Source of the DNA: Asterias rubens
Taxonomy: Eukaryota > Echinodermata > Asteroidea > Forcipulatida > Asteriidae
DNA length: 64,000 nt
Assembly: GCF_902459465.1 (NCBI RefSeq)
Contig: NC_047081.1
Span: forward strand, 1,798,001 to 1,862,000
Direction: 5' to 3'
Numbering within the stretch: the first letter of the stretch is position 1; each line of letters begins with the position of its first letter. Positions 27,314 to 39,694 of the stretch are shown piece by piece. The notes below the pieces were generated by a model. It was not told where the DNA came from. It ran no database searches and saw only the letters and a program-made list of their open reading frames with translations. The position numbers and the translations under genes were made by a program.

Positions 27314-29199
27314 TGAACCCCCTCCCCCACACAAGCTCCCACTACCCCCTCCCCCCTCCCCTCTAATACGTTCAAAGTCGGAGACTGCCAAACCCTTTGC
27401 AGTCGCAACCTGTCAATTGCACCTCCAACTTAAAAACAAATCTGTGTTATTGTTTTTGACAGTTGCTTTATTACCAATCACACAATGATCTGTTTTGCTA
27501 TGATTTTGATAACTTGACAATTTTGTTGTTTGAAGTACCCAGGTAATCTTTTTTTTATATGTGTAAAAAATATGTCATCGCTTTTTTCTTGGAGATGATT
27601 GTCAGTGCACACAACCCCTGAAAGGGGATGGATGGGAGACGTACTTATATGAGTTGGGGTTTTGGAATTAAACTTGCATCAAACTCCCAACCCAAGACTA
27701 AAAACATAATATACCATTAAACTGTACATTGGATGTAGCATAAGTGGAGGACTGTTACAAGTTTAAATAGTTTCACCCCTCCCCGACCACCAAGGTTGGT
27801 ATACATTATGAGTACTGCATCAACATTGGGTTCTACTCGCTCCAAATTGATCAACTTCGTTATCAAACTAAACATTGTTTGTACAAAAAGTTTGTTTTTG
27901 TTAATTATAATTTTCTTCTGTTTTGCCTTCTTTTCCCCCTCGACTGATAAACACATCTCTTATGTCCTTCTTAACAAAAATTTATACTTAGCTCAGAGGA
28001 ACAAAGAGTCGTTTCACTGATTTGATATACAAGTAGGTACATTTAATGTACGTATCTATTTATTTTTATTTTATTCTTTTTTTTTCTACCCCCCCCCTCC
28101 CCCAAAGCCAAATTCAAATCCTTAAGAGTTGCGTTTCATGATAGTGGAAAAGTGATCCCTGGAAGTTTTTCAAACAAAGGCAAAAATGGATACAACCCTC
28201 ACTAGCGTGTTGTTAATTTTCTTTCTTGTAATTCAGTACCGTAAATGTATGCCATCTGGATATATTTATTTCTAACGATGACAGTTATTAGCACTTTCTA
28301 AAGGTGACCCCCCCCCCCCAAAAAAAAAAAATTCTCTCCCCCCCCCCCTCCAAAATGTATCATACAAATTTGTTTGTTCGTACAAGAATTGTTAGCAGGT
28401 GTTATTATTCTGTTGCTGGAAATATGATTAAGATTTTGTTGCTTGCGGGGTCTTTGTTTCAGGGAACCTTGTTTTTCCACGTTTTATTTCATAAGAGGGA
28501 ACAAGGAAAAATACACTGGACGGCAGACCCTAGACCAGTGGTTTTAGTGTCGGGTCAGTAAACTTACATGCCTCAATTTAAATCCATGTCACTCACATCA
28601 TCTCAAATTCCAGCATCATTATAAACAAAAGACAACACCTAGGAAACAAACAAATGAGTGCGGTTCATATTTCCGGCAACAAAATGTTTCATATTTTAAT
28701 AGTTTCAAAGTAATGTTAAAAAATAAAACACAAAGACACCACATTTTGTTTTTAGGATGCATCTTTCACCAACTTGAGGCTTTATACACCGTTTAAAGAA
28801 AAGACAATCTATTCTCATGTTGATTGTGTTCAGTAAGTGTAATCGTGTAAATCAAATATCTCAGTAAAGCACGGCTGAACTTCTCACCCGACAAATGCAA
28901 AGCAAAATTTGGTAATGCAACAATCTGGATGCGTTGTTTTTCCAAAATTTTCTTCTTACGAAGCATTCCCAGGAATTATGAATCAGGTTTAGGACCACAT
29001 TAATTTCAAAAGGTGTCCTCGTTCGTCTTTTTAAAATTAAGCCGAACTTTTCCAAAATGGTGTTTACAGCCTTTATGCTGGCTTGCTTTAAAATCTATGG
29101 ATCTTAGATCAGAAATTCCAAGTTGCTTAACAATTTTCTTAGATTTGCTGTTTGGGGGCGAAAGTTTTTAAAGCCCAGTTTCACTCCTGTCATCATCTG

Positions 29200-29665
29200 G
29201 AGCCCAATTTTGTAGAGCTGCTCAGCAGCCGATTTTGTGCTTACTGTGCGAATTTCCATTTCGTAGCGCTGTTAACTGTAAGCACGCGAAAAGGCATTCA
29301 TACTCTATGAAAATGAATTATATTGCTCTCTGTGCCCTGATAAAAATGGAAATTGCACCCAGCAAAATTTGTTGTGTTTTTTTCCAGCTGGTGCTTACTG
29401 TGGGAAAACCATAGAGAATAATTAATGTGTTGAGTGGTTTTGCTGGTTGCGTTTTACTTGTGACCACAACAAATTGAAGACTTTCGTCCCCATGGCTTTG
29501 AAAATTTTTAGTCCCAAATTCTGTTTTTGTTTTCCTAGAGAAATTAAGGCAACGGAAGACCGGGCCCAATTTCATAAAGCTGTTAAGCAGCCTGTTTCTG
29601 CCCAAGCGAGACTTTTATGTTCTTAGCAAGCTTTTGTGCTTACAGGCTTTATGAAATTAGGCCCT
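29200..29665. mobile_element. Diverged copies of the GGGCCCAATTTCATAGAGCTG MITE family
   Basis: Fragments are AGCCCAATTTTGTAGAGCTG (about 29203) and CGGGCCCAATTTCATAAAGC (about 29568) with TTTATGAAATTAGGCCCTG closing at about 29665. TAAGCA/TGCTTA arms are still visible. Confidence 0.6.
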
Positions 29666-29988
29666 GTAATATCAGTAGGGTTTAAGTGTGGCTTTCTAAA
29701 CTTGGCTTTTAAAAAAATTGTTACTCAGTCAAACCTGTTACAATGGCCACAAAGACCGTTTTGGTCATTGTGAACAATCGGGCAGAAATTGTGTTTAGGT
29801 TTTGGGTCACCTCCAAGCCTCGATATGGATTCAGTGTTTTTCAATACAGAAACAATTAAATGGCCGATCCAGGTTAAACAACAAGATCACCGGCCGTTAA
29901 ACAATACTCCTGAAATGGATGTCGGTTTTGATAAAAACTTACCCAAAGTGATAAAAGTTGTTTGTCATGCTGAAAGGCCTCCTTAGGG

Positions 29989-30240
29989 CCCAATTTCATT
30001 GCTCTGCTTACTGTAAGCAAAGATTCAATGCTTACGGACGCAGGGAATTCCACGCTTACATGTACATCAAGCATATTTCACGGGTTAGCAGGGTAGTTTT
30101 GCTTGTGCGTGTTTGCACAATACATTACAAGGCAGTCTTGGCTTACACAGCTTGCTAGCGCTTGGCGCTTGTTCAGTAAGCGATGAATGATGAACTTAAG
30201 CACAGAACTCGCGGTTAAGCAGAGCCATGAACTTGGGCCC
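29989..30240. mobile_element. MITE, GGGCCCAATTTCAT family, diverged copy
   Basis: It starts GGGCCCAATTTCATTGCTCT and ends AGAGCCATGAACTTGGGCCC. Internal GCTTACTGTAAGC arms are present. Confidence 0.7.
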
Positions 30241-30577
30241 TGGCCTCTTTAAACAGGTTGGGTGGCCACTGTATGCAGGTTTTGGCCGTCCAGGATTGCT
30301 ATAATGACTTTAATGGGTGATTCTTATTGTTTATGTGCACTGTTATGCGATATGCGTGTTTATTGAATGTACCAGTACCACTATTAATTAGTCTTTTGGG
30401 TTACTATCTTGCGTAGATTATATGAATGCACGTGACCCATTATCCAAAAAATTTAAAAAAATAAATGTAACATAAAAAAAAACTACAAATGGAATTTTGT
30501 GCGTGGTCGTTTGCTTTGGCTTGTTGTTTGTTTACTCAAAAGGGAATGTATACTTGGGTTTTTGTAAATATAGATGT

Positions 30578-30690
30578 TAAAGGCAGTGGACACTTGGTAA
30601 TTACTCAAAATAATTATTAGCATAAAACCTATTATGGTATAAAACATTGTGAGAAACGGCTCCCTCTGAAGTGCCATAGTTTTCGAGAAA
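30578..30690. mobile_element. Partial copy of the dominant palindromic MITE
   Basis: Left arm only: TTAAAGGCAGTGGACACTTG through AGAAACGGCTCCCTCTGAAG to TTTTCGAGAAA. Confidence 0.75.
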
Positions 30691-32007
30691 AACTTTAAAC
30701 TAGCCCATACGGAATGTATTTAAATAACCCCATTGAATGGCCTCGTCTCCAGCTCCAGCGGCAAGATTCTACTATAAAGGAAGCCAGGAGCTTGGACAGC
30801 CCGACGGCGGCTCGTCAAAAGACTACTTCTTTTCGTCCATCATACCGCCCTCTTGTGTCTAGGTTGATTTAATTTTGTCCTTGTGTTTACGTGGCCTTGT
30901 TTATATCTTTGCGTGATGCAATTCTCGTCCACTCTCAGATAGTATACTATTTCCTGTGAGCTGGTTTAGGGGCCATTCTATCGTTTTTTACCAACATAGT
31001 ATGCACTGAAAAACAAAGTATTGTCTCAAATGAACTAGATAATATTTCAGATCATGTTTTTCTTTTTCATCAGGGATCACGGGGGGGGGGGTGTTCAAGG
31101 TCCTTGGGAATTTGTTTTAAAGCAATTTGTTCTGCTTTAAGCACCTCGATAGTATTATAAAATGAACTGGCCTGGGCCGAATTTCATTTAGCAAAAAACT
31201 TGCTTAGCAAAAGAAAAACTTGCTTAACAAAACTGGTTATAAGCCAAATTCCATAACGAGGGGTGCAAGCATGCACATGAAACTTGCAGAACACGAAAGA
31301 CTGTTACTTGCTTCTTATTGCAAAGGACCTTGCTAAGCAGATGTTTTCTACCATTCTACTAATATGGGCCCAGCGCAGGTCAGTAGACTTTGTATTTTCA
31401 TTAATAGTACACCTCCGTTGTAAGTTCCCATTGTGCAATACACTAGGCTTAGCATTGTCCCTGTTCGACCACGAAACAGCTGGCTGTATTTGCTCACGTG
31501 CACCAACATGCCCTATAAGGCAAAACAAACGACTGTGCATTGCCCAGTTAGTAGGAGATAACCCTGAAAACTAGCTCTGTTCGAGTGCAAGGATCAGACG
31601 GTAACGAAATGGCTACATCATCAGGTTTTTTCTCGGATGTGCAAACTTCAAAGCAAAAAAGTTAGTAAAACCACCTCCATGGTAAAACATATATTTTGTT
31701 TAGTAGGCCCCACTGCAACAGGACGTAGCATATAGAATGGAGGTAGAGATGATAACTATTATTTACGATTAGAATACAATCAATCCCCTAATTGCGAGTG
31801 AATAATGTGAGTGACATTGTATTGTAGTACGTGATCGAAGTCTTCCATGTGTAAACACGAAGTAGGCTACATGTTCGAACAGCGGTGCAGAGAGGCGAGG
31901 ACAATATCAATTGTTTCTAGTTTGATCTCTGTCCTTTCTCGTTGATCTGTGCACCTCCAACATGATCTGAACACTGGTAAGTAAATTATTACCTTCCGTT
32001 TGATGAA

Positions 32008-32385
32008 TTGTATACAAACCAATATTCTCACTTGGTGTATAGGCTCTACCTCCATGTCCCAACATAGGCATTACAATAACAACCCTGTGAAAAGTTTGAC
32101 ACTCAACTGCCTTGGTCACTGAATTTGCAACAGAATAATGTAAATAATGTAAGAAAAAAAAACCCTTGTAATGTTGCATTACTTTGCGTGCTTTCCGGAT
32201 GCATAATAAAAGTTGTGTATAATTATATAATAATTTTGATTGAGAAATTACCTCTTAAAAACGAAAAACACGATTCATCAGAGAGGGAGCCGTTCATCAC
32301 ACTAATTTAATCTATCAACAGCTCTCGATCCGTTGTTTAAAAAGTAAGTGTATATGCTAACAATATTGTTGTAGTGTCAAGTGCC
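32008..32385. mobile_element. Diverged copy of the dominant palindromic MITE
   Basis: It retains TATTCTCACTTGGTGTAT, CCCTGTGAAAAG, GAGGGAGCCGTTCATCACAC and a GTGTCAAGTGCCT end, with many substitutions. Confidence 0.6.
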
Positions 32386-33189
32386 TCAGCTAGCTGATTA
32401 GCGATTGACCAAAATGATTTCATACCTGCTTGACATAAAAGAGACACATATTGTTCACCATGTTTACTATATTATTGACTATATACTTATGAATGTTTTC
32501 TACAGTTGTATTTTGAATTTATTTTGCAATTTTGCTGTTGTCTTTGTCTGGTTATGTGTGATCATTAGAGCAAGGAACAGATCAAGGGTCCCCCTGTGGG
32601 CCTACATGCGTGCCTGTGTTTTGGGTTTCCCTTTGTCACCCCACATGCACAGTGTATTTTGATGTGTCATAAATCACTCTAATATGCATAATGTACAAAA
32701 AAATAAACTAAACTTAACTTAACTAATTAGTGGTGTGACCGGGCATGCCCTGATGTGTTTAAAAGATATTGCGGGAACGGTGAAATTGTGCTTTGAAAAT
32801 GAACTTTCCTACCTTACGCTTTACAAAGCTCCAGTGCCCAACAGACATGTGGTAATGACACTGAAAATTAATGGCAACTTTGGTCAGAAAAGAAGATAGT
32901 CATAGCCTACAGCCGCTAGCTTTGGATACGATAAATATATACATTGAAACTTTTCACTTCGAGCAGCGAGTAATAATAATAATATCGAAGTCTTAGCGCA
33001 CGTATCTACCAAACAAGGTACTCAAAGCGCTGAGATTCAAACTTTCAGAAAGATAGGTTATTGCAGTGATGAATTCTGAGACCCATTTTTTTAGCACCTT
33101 ATAATGGTTTACAAACAAGATGCAACGGTGCTTATATCAGCCACAGCCAGGAACACCGGGGCGAACCCCTTCTCTTTTAGATAAGTGCA

Positions 33190-33350
33190 CTGGGTTCTTT
33201 TACATGCGTTATATATACACAACACATGGGACCAACGGCTTTACGTCCCATCCGAAGCACGAAGCAATGGTTAAGTGTCTTGCTTTAGGACACGAGTGTC
33301 ACGGCTGGGGATTCGAACCCACACTCTGCTGATAAGAAACACCAGAGTAC
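33190..33350 (-). mobile_element. tRNA-derived SINE fragment
   Basis: The minus strand contains CAGCAGAGTGTGGGTTCGAA with TCCCC (good B box), then a GGGACGTAAAGCCG block. The same GGGACGTAAAGCCGTTGGTC block follows a GGTTCGAATCC B box at 455-580 on the plus strand, which defines one SINE family. Confidence 0.65.
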
Positions 33351-33769
33351 TGCAGTTATGGAAAATACACTTGTTATCCCCTCCAAAAAGTAAATCTGAG
33401 AAGCGCCACTGTAGTAACGCTTCTCATGTAGCGTATCCCACTCACATAGTTCTTCCTGCTTGGACATTAATTTAATACCGCTCAAGCTTCAAGGTTTTCG
33501 GTAACATTTGGAAATCTTTACAACTTTTTCTAATTAAAGTTTCAAAGGTTAGATTTACTGTCATTTTTCTACGGTTTTATGCACTGTATAATTATCTACA
33601 CGTACTATAAATAGGACCATCAACAATAGAAAGATAGGACTGAAACAAACAGCTGTTATATTTACATCTACAGATAGTTTTAATTACCAAACGTATAACC
33701 TACAATTCCAGAGTAACTTTACATATAAATTTATACATTTAAATATGAATAATATTAACTAAATATAAA

Positions 33770-33885
33770 TAGTAGACCTTCGGGTACAACCATGTGTAAA
33801 ATCTCTTTTGAGTGAGTGTTGGCTCTGAAAAGAGCCGGTCACTGGTCTCGACGTTTCGAACAGTATAATCTGCTCGTCCAACTAA
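33770..33885. repeat. Dispersed repeat with TTGGCTCTGAAAAGAGCC
   Basis: It shares AGTAGACCTTCGGGTACAAC, TTGGCTCTGAAAAGAGCCGG and GGTCTCGACGTTTCGAACAG with 7663-7760 and 59540-59640. The copies end near an 'ATAATCTGCTCGTC'-type motif. Class unknown. Confidence 0.6.
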
Positions 33886-35317
33886 GGAGAAAACTTTTTA
33901 GCTACTTATTTTCTTCACAATCACACCACGCTAAGCTTCGAACACTAATACAATCCCTTCAACGTTCCCCACATAACGTATACTAGTTGCTATAATAGCT
34001 GAAGAACATTATGACAACTGTTATTGCACTCTGGTCCTTGCTCTCTGTTTGCACAGAGTAACGGTTTGCACAGAGAAAAATCCCAAGGGGTGATGGGTGT
34101 CATTCAGAAGGTCATGCCGTACCCTATGGTTTATGCTTAGAGCAATGGTTTATGCATGGTTTATGAGACATATGCAGCCTTCACCCGATGAACCCTTATC
34201 GTTGCAATTATGTTCTGGATGTCAAAATTAAAGATTATGTTTGTAGTGGCTAGTATACGACAACTATTTCTAGCCTGTGGATTTTGTTTCTTCACAGAAC
34301 TCTGGAAAAGGTATTAAGTGCTTTAATACACGTCGGTGTATAAGGGTAAAAACAAAAGCCTTGATGCAAAAAACTAAAATGTATTTCCAGCAACTTTCAA
34401 GAAGGTGGGTGCAACCACTAGAGAAAGGACAGAGACTATGGAGGAAGGTTTCCTTTTCCTTTCTCCATGGAGGTAGCTCCATTTCTACCTCCATGGTGCA
34501 GCCATCCATTGAGCTATGTAGGTTACCAATGGAGCTATTAGCCAAAGCTCCATTGTATTCAACTGTTCCTTTGTGTCCCGAGAAGTAAGATTGTACCCTC
34601 CCAGGGGCGTAACCAACCAGCCATGTTCATTGGGGGGGGGGGCATGCCGAAGCAAACACATAAAATAGGGTTATTTAATGTACGGAAACATTAAGTTGGA
34701 ACATTTTGTATAAGCTGTTGCAAACGACCCGTCTATTTTTATAATGGTATTATAATGTAAACAAGTATGTGTTTCTGAGCCTGAGGTTTTCTACCCTTTA
34801 GCAGAGTCTTTGATACGTGGGGGTCTTGAATGAAGGCTAAATGACAACTCAACACACACAAACAAGTAAACAAGCGTAACGGATGCATTGAAGTGGAAAT
34901 GTGTGAATAAAGATGGTGGCGGGGGAGCATGGGCTAGGTAGGCAGAAGCGTCACACAAGAGGGGTGGAGGGAAGGGGCTTGAACAAACGCAAAGGGGTTT
35001 GAAACGCACAGAAAATTAAATATTGGAAGAGGGAGAAAAGGTTATCTATTCCTCAAATTGGGCAGACTAAAAAGGATGCTATTTATGTGGGTTAAAGGAG
35101 AAGGCATAGACAAAACAGTTATTAGTCATTTTCCTCTTGGATGATCCATGAATGGTCATACCATTCAGTTGTGGTTTTTTCGAGGGTCCTGTATATTTCA
35201 TGTTTGGTAATGACTCTGGAAATTAATGACAATTTACCCGTAGGCCTACACAATGGAACTACACGAGTAAAGGCTGACTTTAATTTAAAAGGTAAATCTT
35301 TTTTTTTCTTTCGGTAA

Positions 35318-35390
35318 TGTGCGCATGTTCAGAACTGCGTAAACAAGAAACTTTCCCTGGTAGGTCTGCGCCAGCCAGCGTTCGACCATG
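35318..35390. mobile_element. Half copy of the AGGTGGCAGCAGACTTACC MITE family
   Basis: It matches one arm of the elements at 46825-46970 and 56732-56873: GCGCATGTTCAGAACTGCGT, AAACAAGAAAC, CCTGGTAGGTCTGCGCC and AGCGTTCGACC. Confidence 0.6.
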
Positions 35391-35538
35391 GTTCGACTAT
35401 CTCCCATTGCTCTGCCAGTTTTCATGTTATCAGCAGTTTATTGTGTAAGGACCGCATGCAGTGCATAGACGGCTGTAAATGTATTTTCCTTTGTGAGTGT
35501 GGCAAACTTTATACCCAAGAAGTATACATGTATAGTCC

Positions 35539-35782
35539 AGGGCCCAATTTCATAGAGCTGCTAAGCACAACAATTTGCTTAGCACGAAACTTCTTCCTTG
35601 ATAACAACAGGATTACCAACTAAATTTTCACATGATTTTCAAGATAAGCAAACAACAGCTGAATACCAGTAACAAGAAATATGCAACAAATGGAAATTTT
35701 GTTGGTAATCCTGTTTTTATCAAGGAAGAAATTTCATGCTAAGCAAATTTTTGTGCTTAGCAGCTCTGTGAAATTGGGCCCT
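35539..35782. mobile_element. MITE, GGGCCCAATTTCATAGAGCTG family, full copy
   Basis: It begins AGGGCCCAATTTCATAGAGC and ends GCTCTGTGAAATTGGGCCCT. The arms CTTCTTCCTTGATAACAACA and TTATCAAGGAAGAAATTTC pair. Very similar to 24448-24695. Confidence 0.9.
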
Positions 35783-36036
35783 GGTTTGAGCATGGAGGGG
35801 GTTCTTCCTCCATGGTTTGAGACGCTGTTTTCTTTTGTAGTATAATCACCGTTAGAGGGCGCAACATCGACTGGGAGGGACTGTGAAAGTCTACTTCAGA
35901 GCCGGATGTTTGTGTGATACAATATTAACCGGTAACCAATCACACTCTGCGCCTTGAACACTCAGCAGGGTGGATACGTGTACAAGTCTTCTTTTACCCA
36001 TCATTGCACTTGATTGTATTTGCTGCACCACGGAGC

Positions 36037-36062
36037 AAGGAGTCGGTCGCGACCGACTCCTT
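36037..36062. repeat. 26-bp perfect palindrome
   Basis: The sequence from 36037 to 36062 is its own reverse complement. It is centred on GGTCGCGACC, with AAGGAGTC and GACTCCTT at the outer ends. No family members were noticed elsewhere in the window. Confidence 0.85.
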
Positions 36063-36364
36063 TGTGTAATAGTAAAACACACATTGAAGATAAAAAATTT
36101 AAACATAAACATTACACACCACCAACTTTGATCTGTTGGTTTAACTATTCCTCAAGCCATAATCAGGGGTCGATTTCACAAATATTTAGGACTACATGTA
36201 TCAGGACTAGTCATATGAGCTATTACAAACTTAAGGCCTTACTCGAGAGAAGACTAGTCTTAACTCTAAAATTCACTGGAACATTCATTTTTCTCTCTTC
36301 TTTAGAACCTCACAGATCGCCAAAATAACTGGGTCCTACACCAGCCTGTGCCGCATCTACCTCC

Positions 36365-36370
36365 ATGTAG
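36365..36370 (+). promoter_or_regulatory. Minimal upstream start-stop ORF (ATG TAG) in the 5' leader of the first MCT-like gene
   Basis: A plausible splice acceptor (CTCTCTTCTTTAG) ends at 36305, so the leader should run from 36306 to the main ATG at 36410. Within it, CCATGTAG gives a start codon immediately followed by a stop. Such elements can stall ribosomes in other genes. That it acts here is inference. Confidence 0.4.
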
Positions 36371-36409
36371 GCTATTGACGATCAACAACAGAGACTATAA
36401 TACCCGAAT

Positions 36410-39400
36410 ATGGAAACAATTGTTATTCAGAAGCGAAATAATGTCACCGAGACCTGGACGTACGGGAGAAAGCCGTCCGTCGCAAAGCGGTGCGGCTCGC
36501 TCTCGACCAGCGGCCGGGGTACGGTGCGATGGGGCCGGGTAGTGGTCTTCGCTTCGTTTATGACCTTACTTCTGAGTACGGGAGTCCTCGGCACACTGGG
36601 CATGTTCGTACCGATATTCCTGCGGGAGTTTAGCTTCGGATCCGGGGAGCTTGGCTGGGTTGCCAGCTCGGGAGTCAGCGTGGAGAGTTTTGCAGGTGAG
36701 GTTTGTTTCTTCTTATCTTCTTCCAGTCAGGTTTTCATCAAAGTTATAGAAAGAGGGGACCAAAGCTTTGCAAACTCTTAGCAAAACATCGGCACTCAAT
36801 GAATCAGGGCATTCTATATTATTTTTATGAAGATTTGGGGTTGCACAAAATAAAATAATTTGCAAGAGTGGGGGTTGAACGTGCGACCTCCGGATTTAAC
36901 GTGGCGGCGCTCTTCTAACAGAGCTATCTAGCCCTGTTGGCGGTCTCCCTATATACTTTGTCATTAGTATCTTTGTTCAGGGGTGTCATTCAGAAGCCAT
37001 AAAACCATTAACTGCCGTGTGTAGCCAGGGATTTGAACCAACGACCCCTGGTGATATGAAGTACCGCGGCGCTCTACAAACTGAGGTATCTAGCCCTCCG
37101 GTCTTCCTATACTATCGTTTCGGTAAAATTTCAGGGGTCCCACTCCAGTCAGAAGCCATACGCCGTTTAAACTGCCGTGTAATTTATCAACATGTCGAGT
37201 GAGAATAGTTGAAAGGTAGAACGTTTGAGACGTAATGTGCAAAAAATTTGTTTGGGGGGGGGGGGAGGGGCAAAGCCACAAGAAGAACAGGTGTATGTGA
37301 TGAGAGCATGACGGACAGGGTGAAGGGTTTTAGAATTGTTCAGTTTTCTTCGTCACGATATTAAAACTGCACCAAAACCATGAATAACCATGCATGACGC
37401 ATTGCTAAGATCACAAGCATACTTTGTTGCTTGTATATAGTTCTAAATTTTTGTACTGTATGCCATGTTTTAATAATGTCCATCTGTTATGTCCTTTATT
37501 GTTTCTTCTTAAATTGTGGCATCAGGAGATTAACTCGATAGTAATTTAGTTTACTTTTTTTCTCTCTCTCTCCTAATGTATGTGCATGTAATGTTTTCTT
37601 TACTATTCTTATTGTCTGTTCTTAAATTTTTACCTGTGAAATTAATAAACGAATGAATCATAAGCAAAGAATTCTGTATTTTTAGACTTCAAAATAACCA
37701 CTTTCGTTTCGCAAATCATGCAAATTTGTATTTGTTATTATTTTGAATTTGTTAGTATTTGTTGAAACAGAAAGTTATATTAATTATCTGTTCTCAATTT
37801 ATGTTCAAATATTTTGAACATGTCAACTCAAAGTGTGTTGGGGTATAAACCGTGGGGGGTTAACAAACTCCCAGGGCCTCCCCTGGGCTGTTTTCCATTT
37901 AAAAGAGAAAATGTGGGTTCAACGTGACCCCAAACCGCAAGAAACAGGTGACAGTTAGTAATAAAGATGAATTTGATTGCATTTGTTTGCTTTATGGGGA
38001 CTAAGTTCATGGTATACTAGCCTTGTCTCAAGCCTCTTTTAAGCATGCACCCGCTTTGAATTCACCGCGCATGAACAACAGTAGTGGCACGGCACTGAAT
38101 TCGCTCGTCCCCAGCGCCTTGCCTTAAATGCGCTGGGGATGGGCAAACGTATCAAGCACGCTCATTGGTCTGTCCAGAAAATGCTCAGTCTAGTCACATC
38201 ACGCATCACACTCATGCTGCAACCATAGAAATACACTGCACGCATGACGTACATCCTGGGCAAGAATCTGACCAAATTGATTAGCCCATCCCAGCGGTCC
38301 AGGTGAAGGTACTGCAGTAGGCCTATGCAGGATACCGTGGGGTCGAAACAGGTTTTTTATTCAACCTCGTACAACGAAGCCGCCACAGTATACATTTACT
38401 GTATATTAGGTACCCCCTGCACGAAGTACAGTGCAGTTCGTCGTTAAACGTGCGGTTCATGCTACCATGGTGAATTAAAAGCGTGGTGCTTGCGTAAAAG
38501 GGTTTCTAGACAAGACTAATGGTGTACGTGTGGGTCACATTTTGTTGAAGATAAAAAAAAAATCCCCTTGCCACACTGTACCCAAAAGGTTGTTTAAACA
38601 ATGAAACGTATATCACAAACAAAACACTGATACAATTGTTCGTATTTTGAACTTCAACATTCCATTGTCCAAGGCCAGAGAAATAAATATAAAATAAACA
38701 GATAATTATTGTGTTGGGCTTATCCCTGACCGAATATGGGAACCTAAGTTAATGTTTGTTTAGCCTCGGAATTTAACTTTGCGGGGGAAGGCCGTTTTAT
38801 GTTTCGTTCTGCAAAGAGCAGTTCCATTGCAAAATCTTCAAATACAGTATGGCAAAGTTTTGCAACTGGGTCGAGACCAAGGGCAACAGAGGCACCAGAG
38901 GCACTGGCATCGGTGGCCCAGGCCTGAATAAACTCGAAATTCCAGGCCTGTAACCTCATCTTTAAGAGGGCAAGGCCATTTTCATTTTGCGAAAGGCATC
39001 CCCATTGCAAAAATAATATTAAAGTCTTTAACGTTTTAAGAGGCACAATGCCAAGACCGAGGCATCTGTGGCTTCCGTGAAAACCAGGATGAACTGTAAA
39101 GGTACCTTTTCTCGACTTCCACGTCTTGGACCCCGGTTCGAATCCCGCCGTGGGATGGGCACTATTGGTTTTCAGTCCCTACACCAGCCTTCACATTCAG
39201 AATAAATGAAATGAAATGAAAAGTTTGATTCAAAATAAATGTACACAATGAAAACGCAAACATTATTTTTCTTCGAAGGACCAATTGGTAGTTTCGTGGT
39301 GAAGCGTATTGGGTGTCGACGTTCCATCATGCTTGGGGGAATTCTCATGGGATGTGGTACCGTCTCGGCGTCGTTCGCAACCACCGTCCTACATCTCTTC

Positions 39401-39653
39401 TTCTGTCTGGGTCTCGTGGCAGGTAAATACAATAAATTGTTTCGAGAAAAAAACGAGTGTAGAAAATACGCCAAATTGTACTGCTTATCGACAGAACGCT
39501 AACAATCACAACTTATTGTCGTATGTAAACGATCACCTACAGCAAAGTTCCTGTAAAAATACCATAGGTATGTTATGTGTTCTGTTTTGGTGGTTTGGGT
39601 TGGAAGCCCACCGCTGCCACTATGTAATATAGGTTTTTCTGGCGAATGTCAGC

Positions 39654-39694
<41 letters not shown>

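Larger units (their letters stand above)
27314..36305. other. Nine-kilobase gene-free stretch between UBE2D and the first MCT-like gene
   Basis: The left part is probably UBE2D 3' untranslated sequence. No exon with conserved protein content was recognised on either strand. Contents are homopolymer runs (C then A runs at 28309-28350; G run at 31081-31091), copies of the GGGCCCAATTTCATAGAGCTG MITE family (about 29200-29340, 29568-29665, 29989-30240, 35539-35782), dominant-MITE pieces (30578-30690, 32008-32385), SINE pieces (33190-33350), a half MITE at 35318-35390, and retroposon tails at about 32965-33040 and 35940-35990. Confidence 0.55.

Noticed and set aside
36850-37105. Two possible tRNA genes on the minus strand
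   Set aside because: The boxes are at tRNA spacing, but stems are imperfect and the surrounding sequence is repeated. They are SINE fragments.
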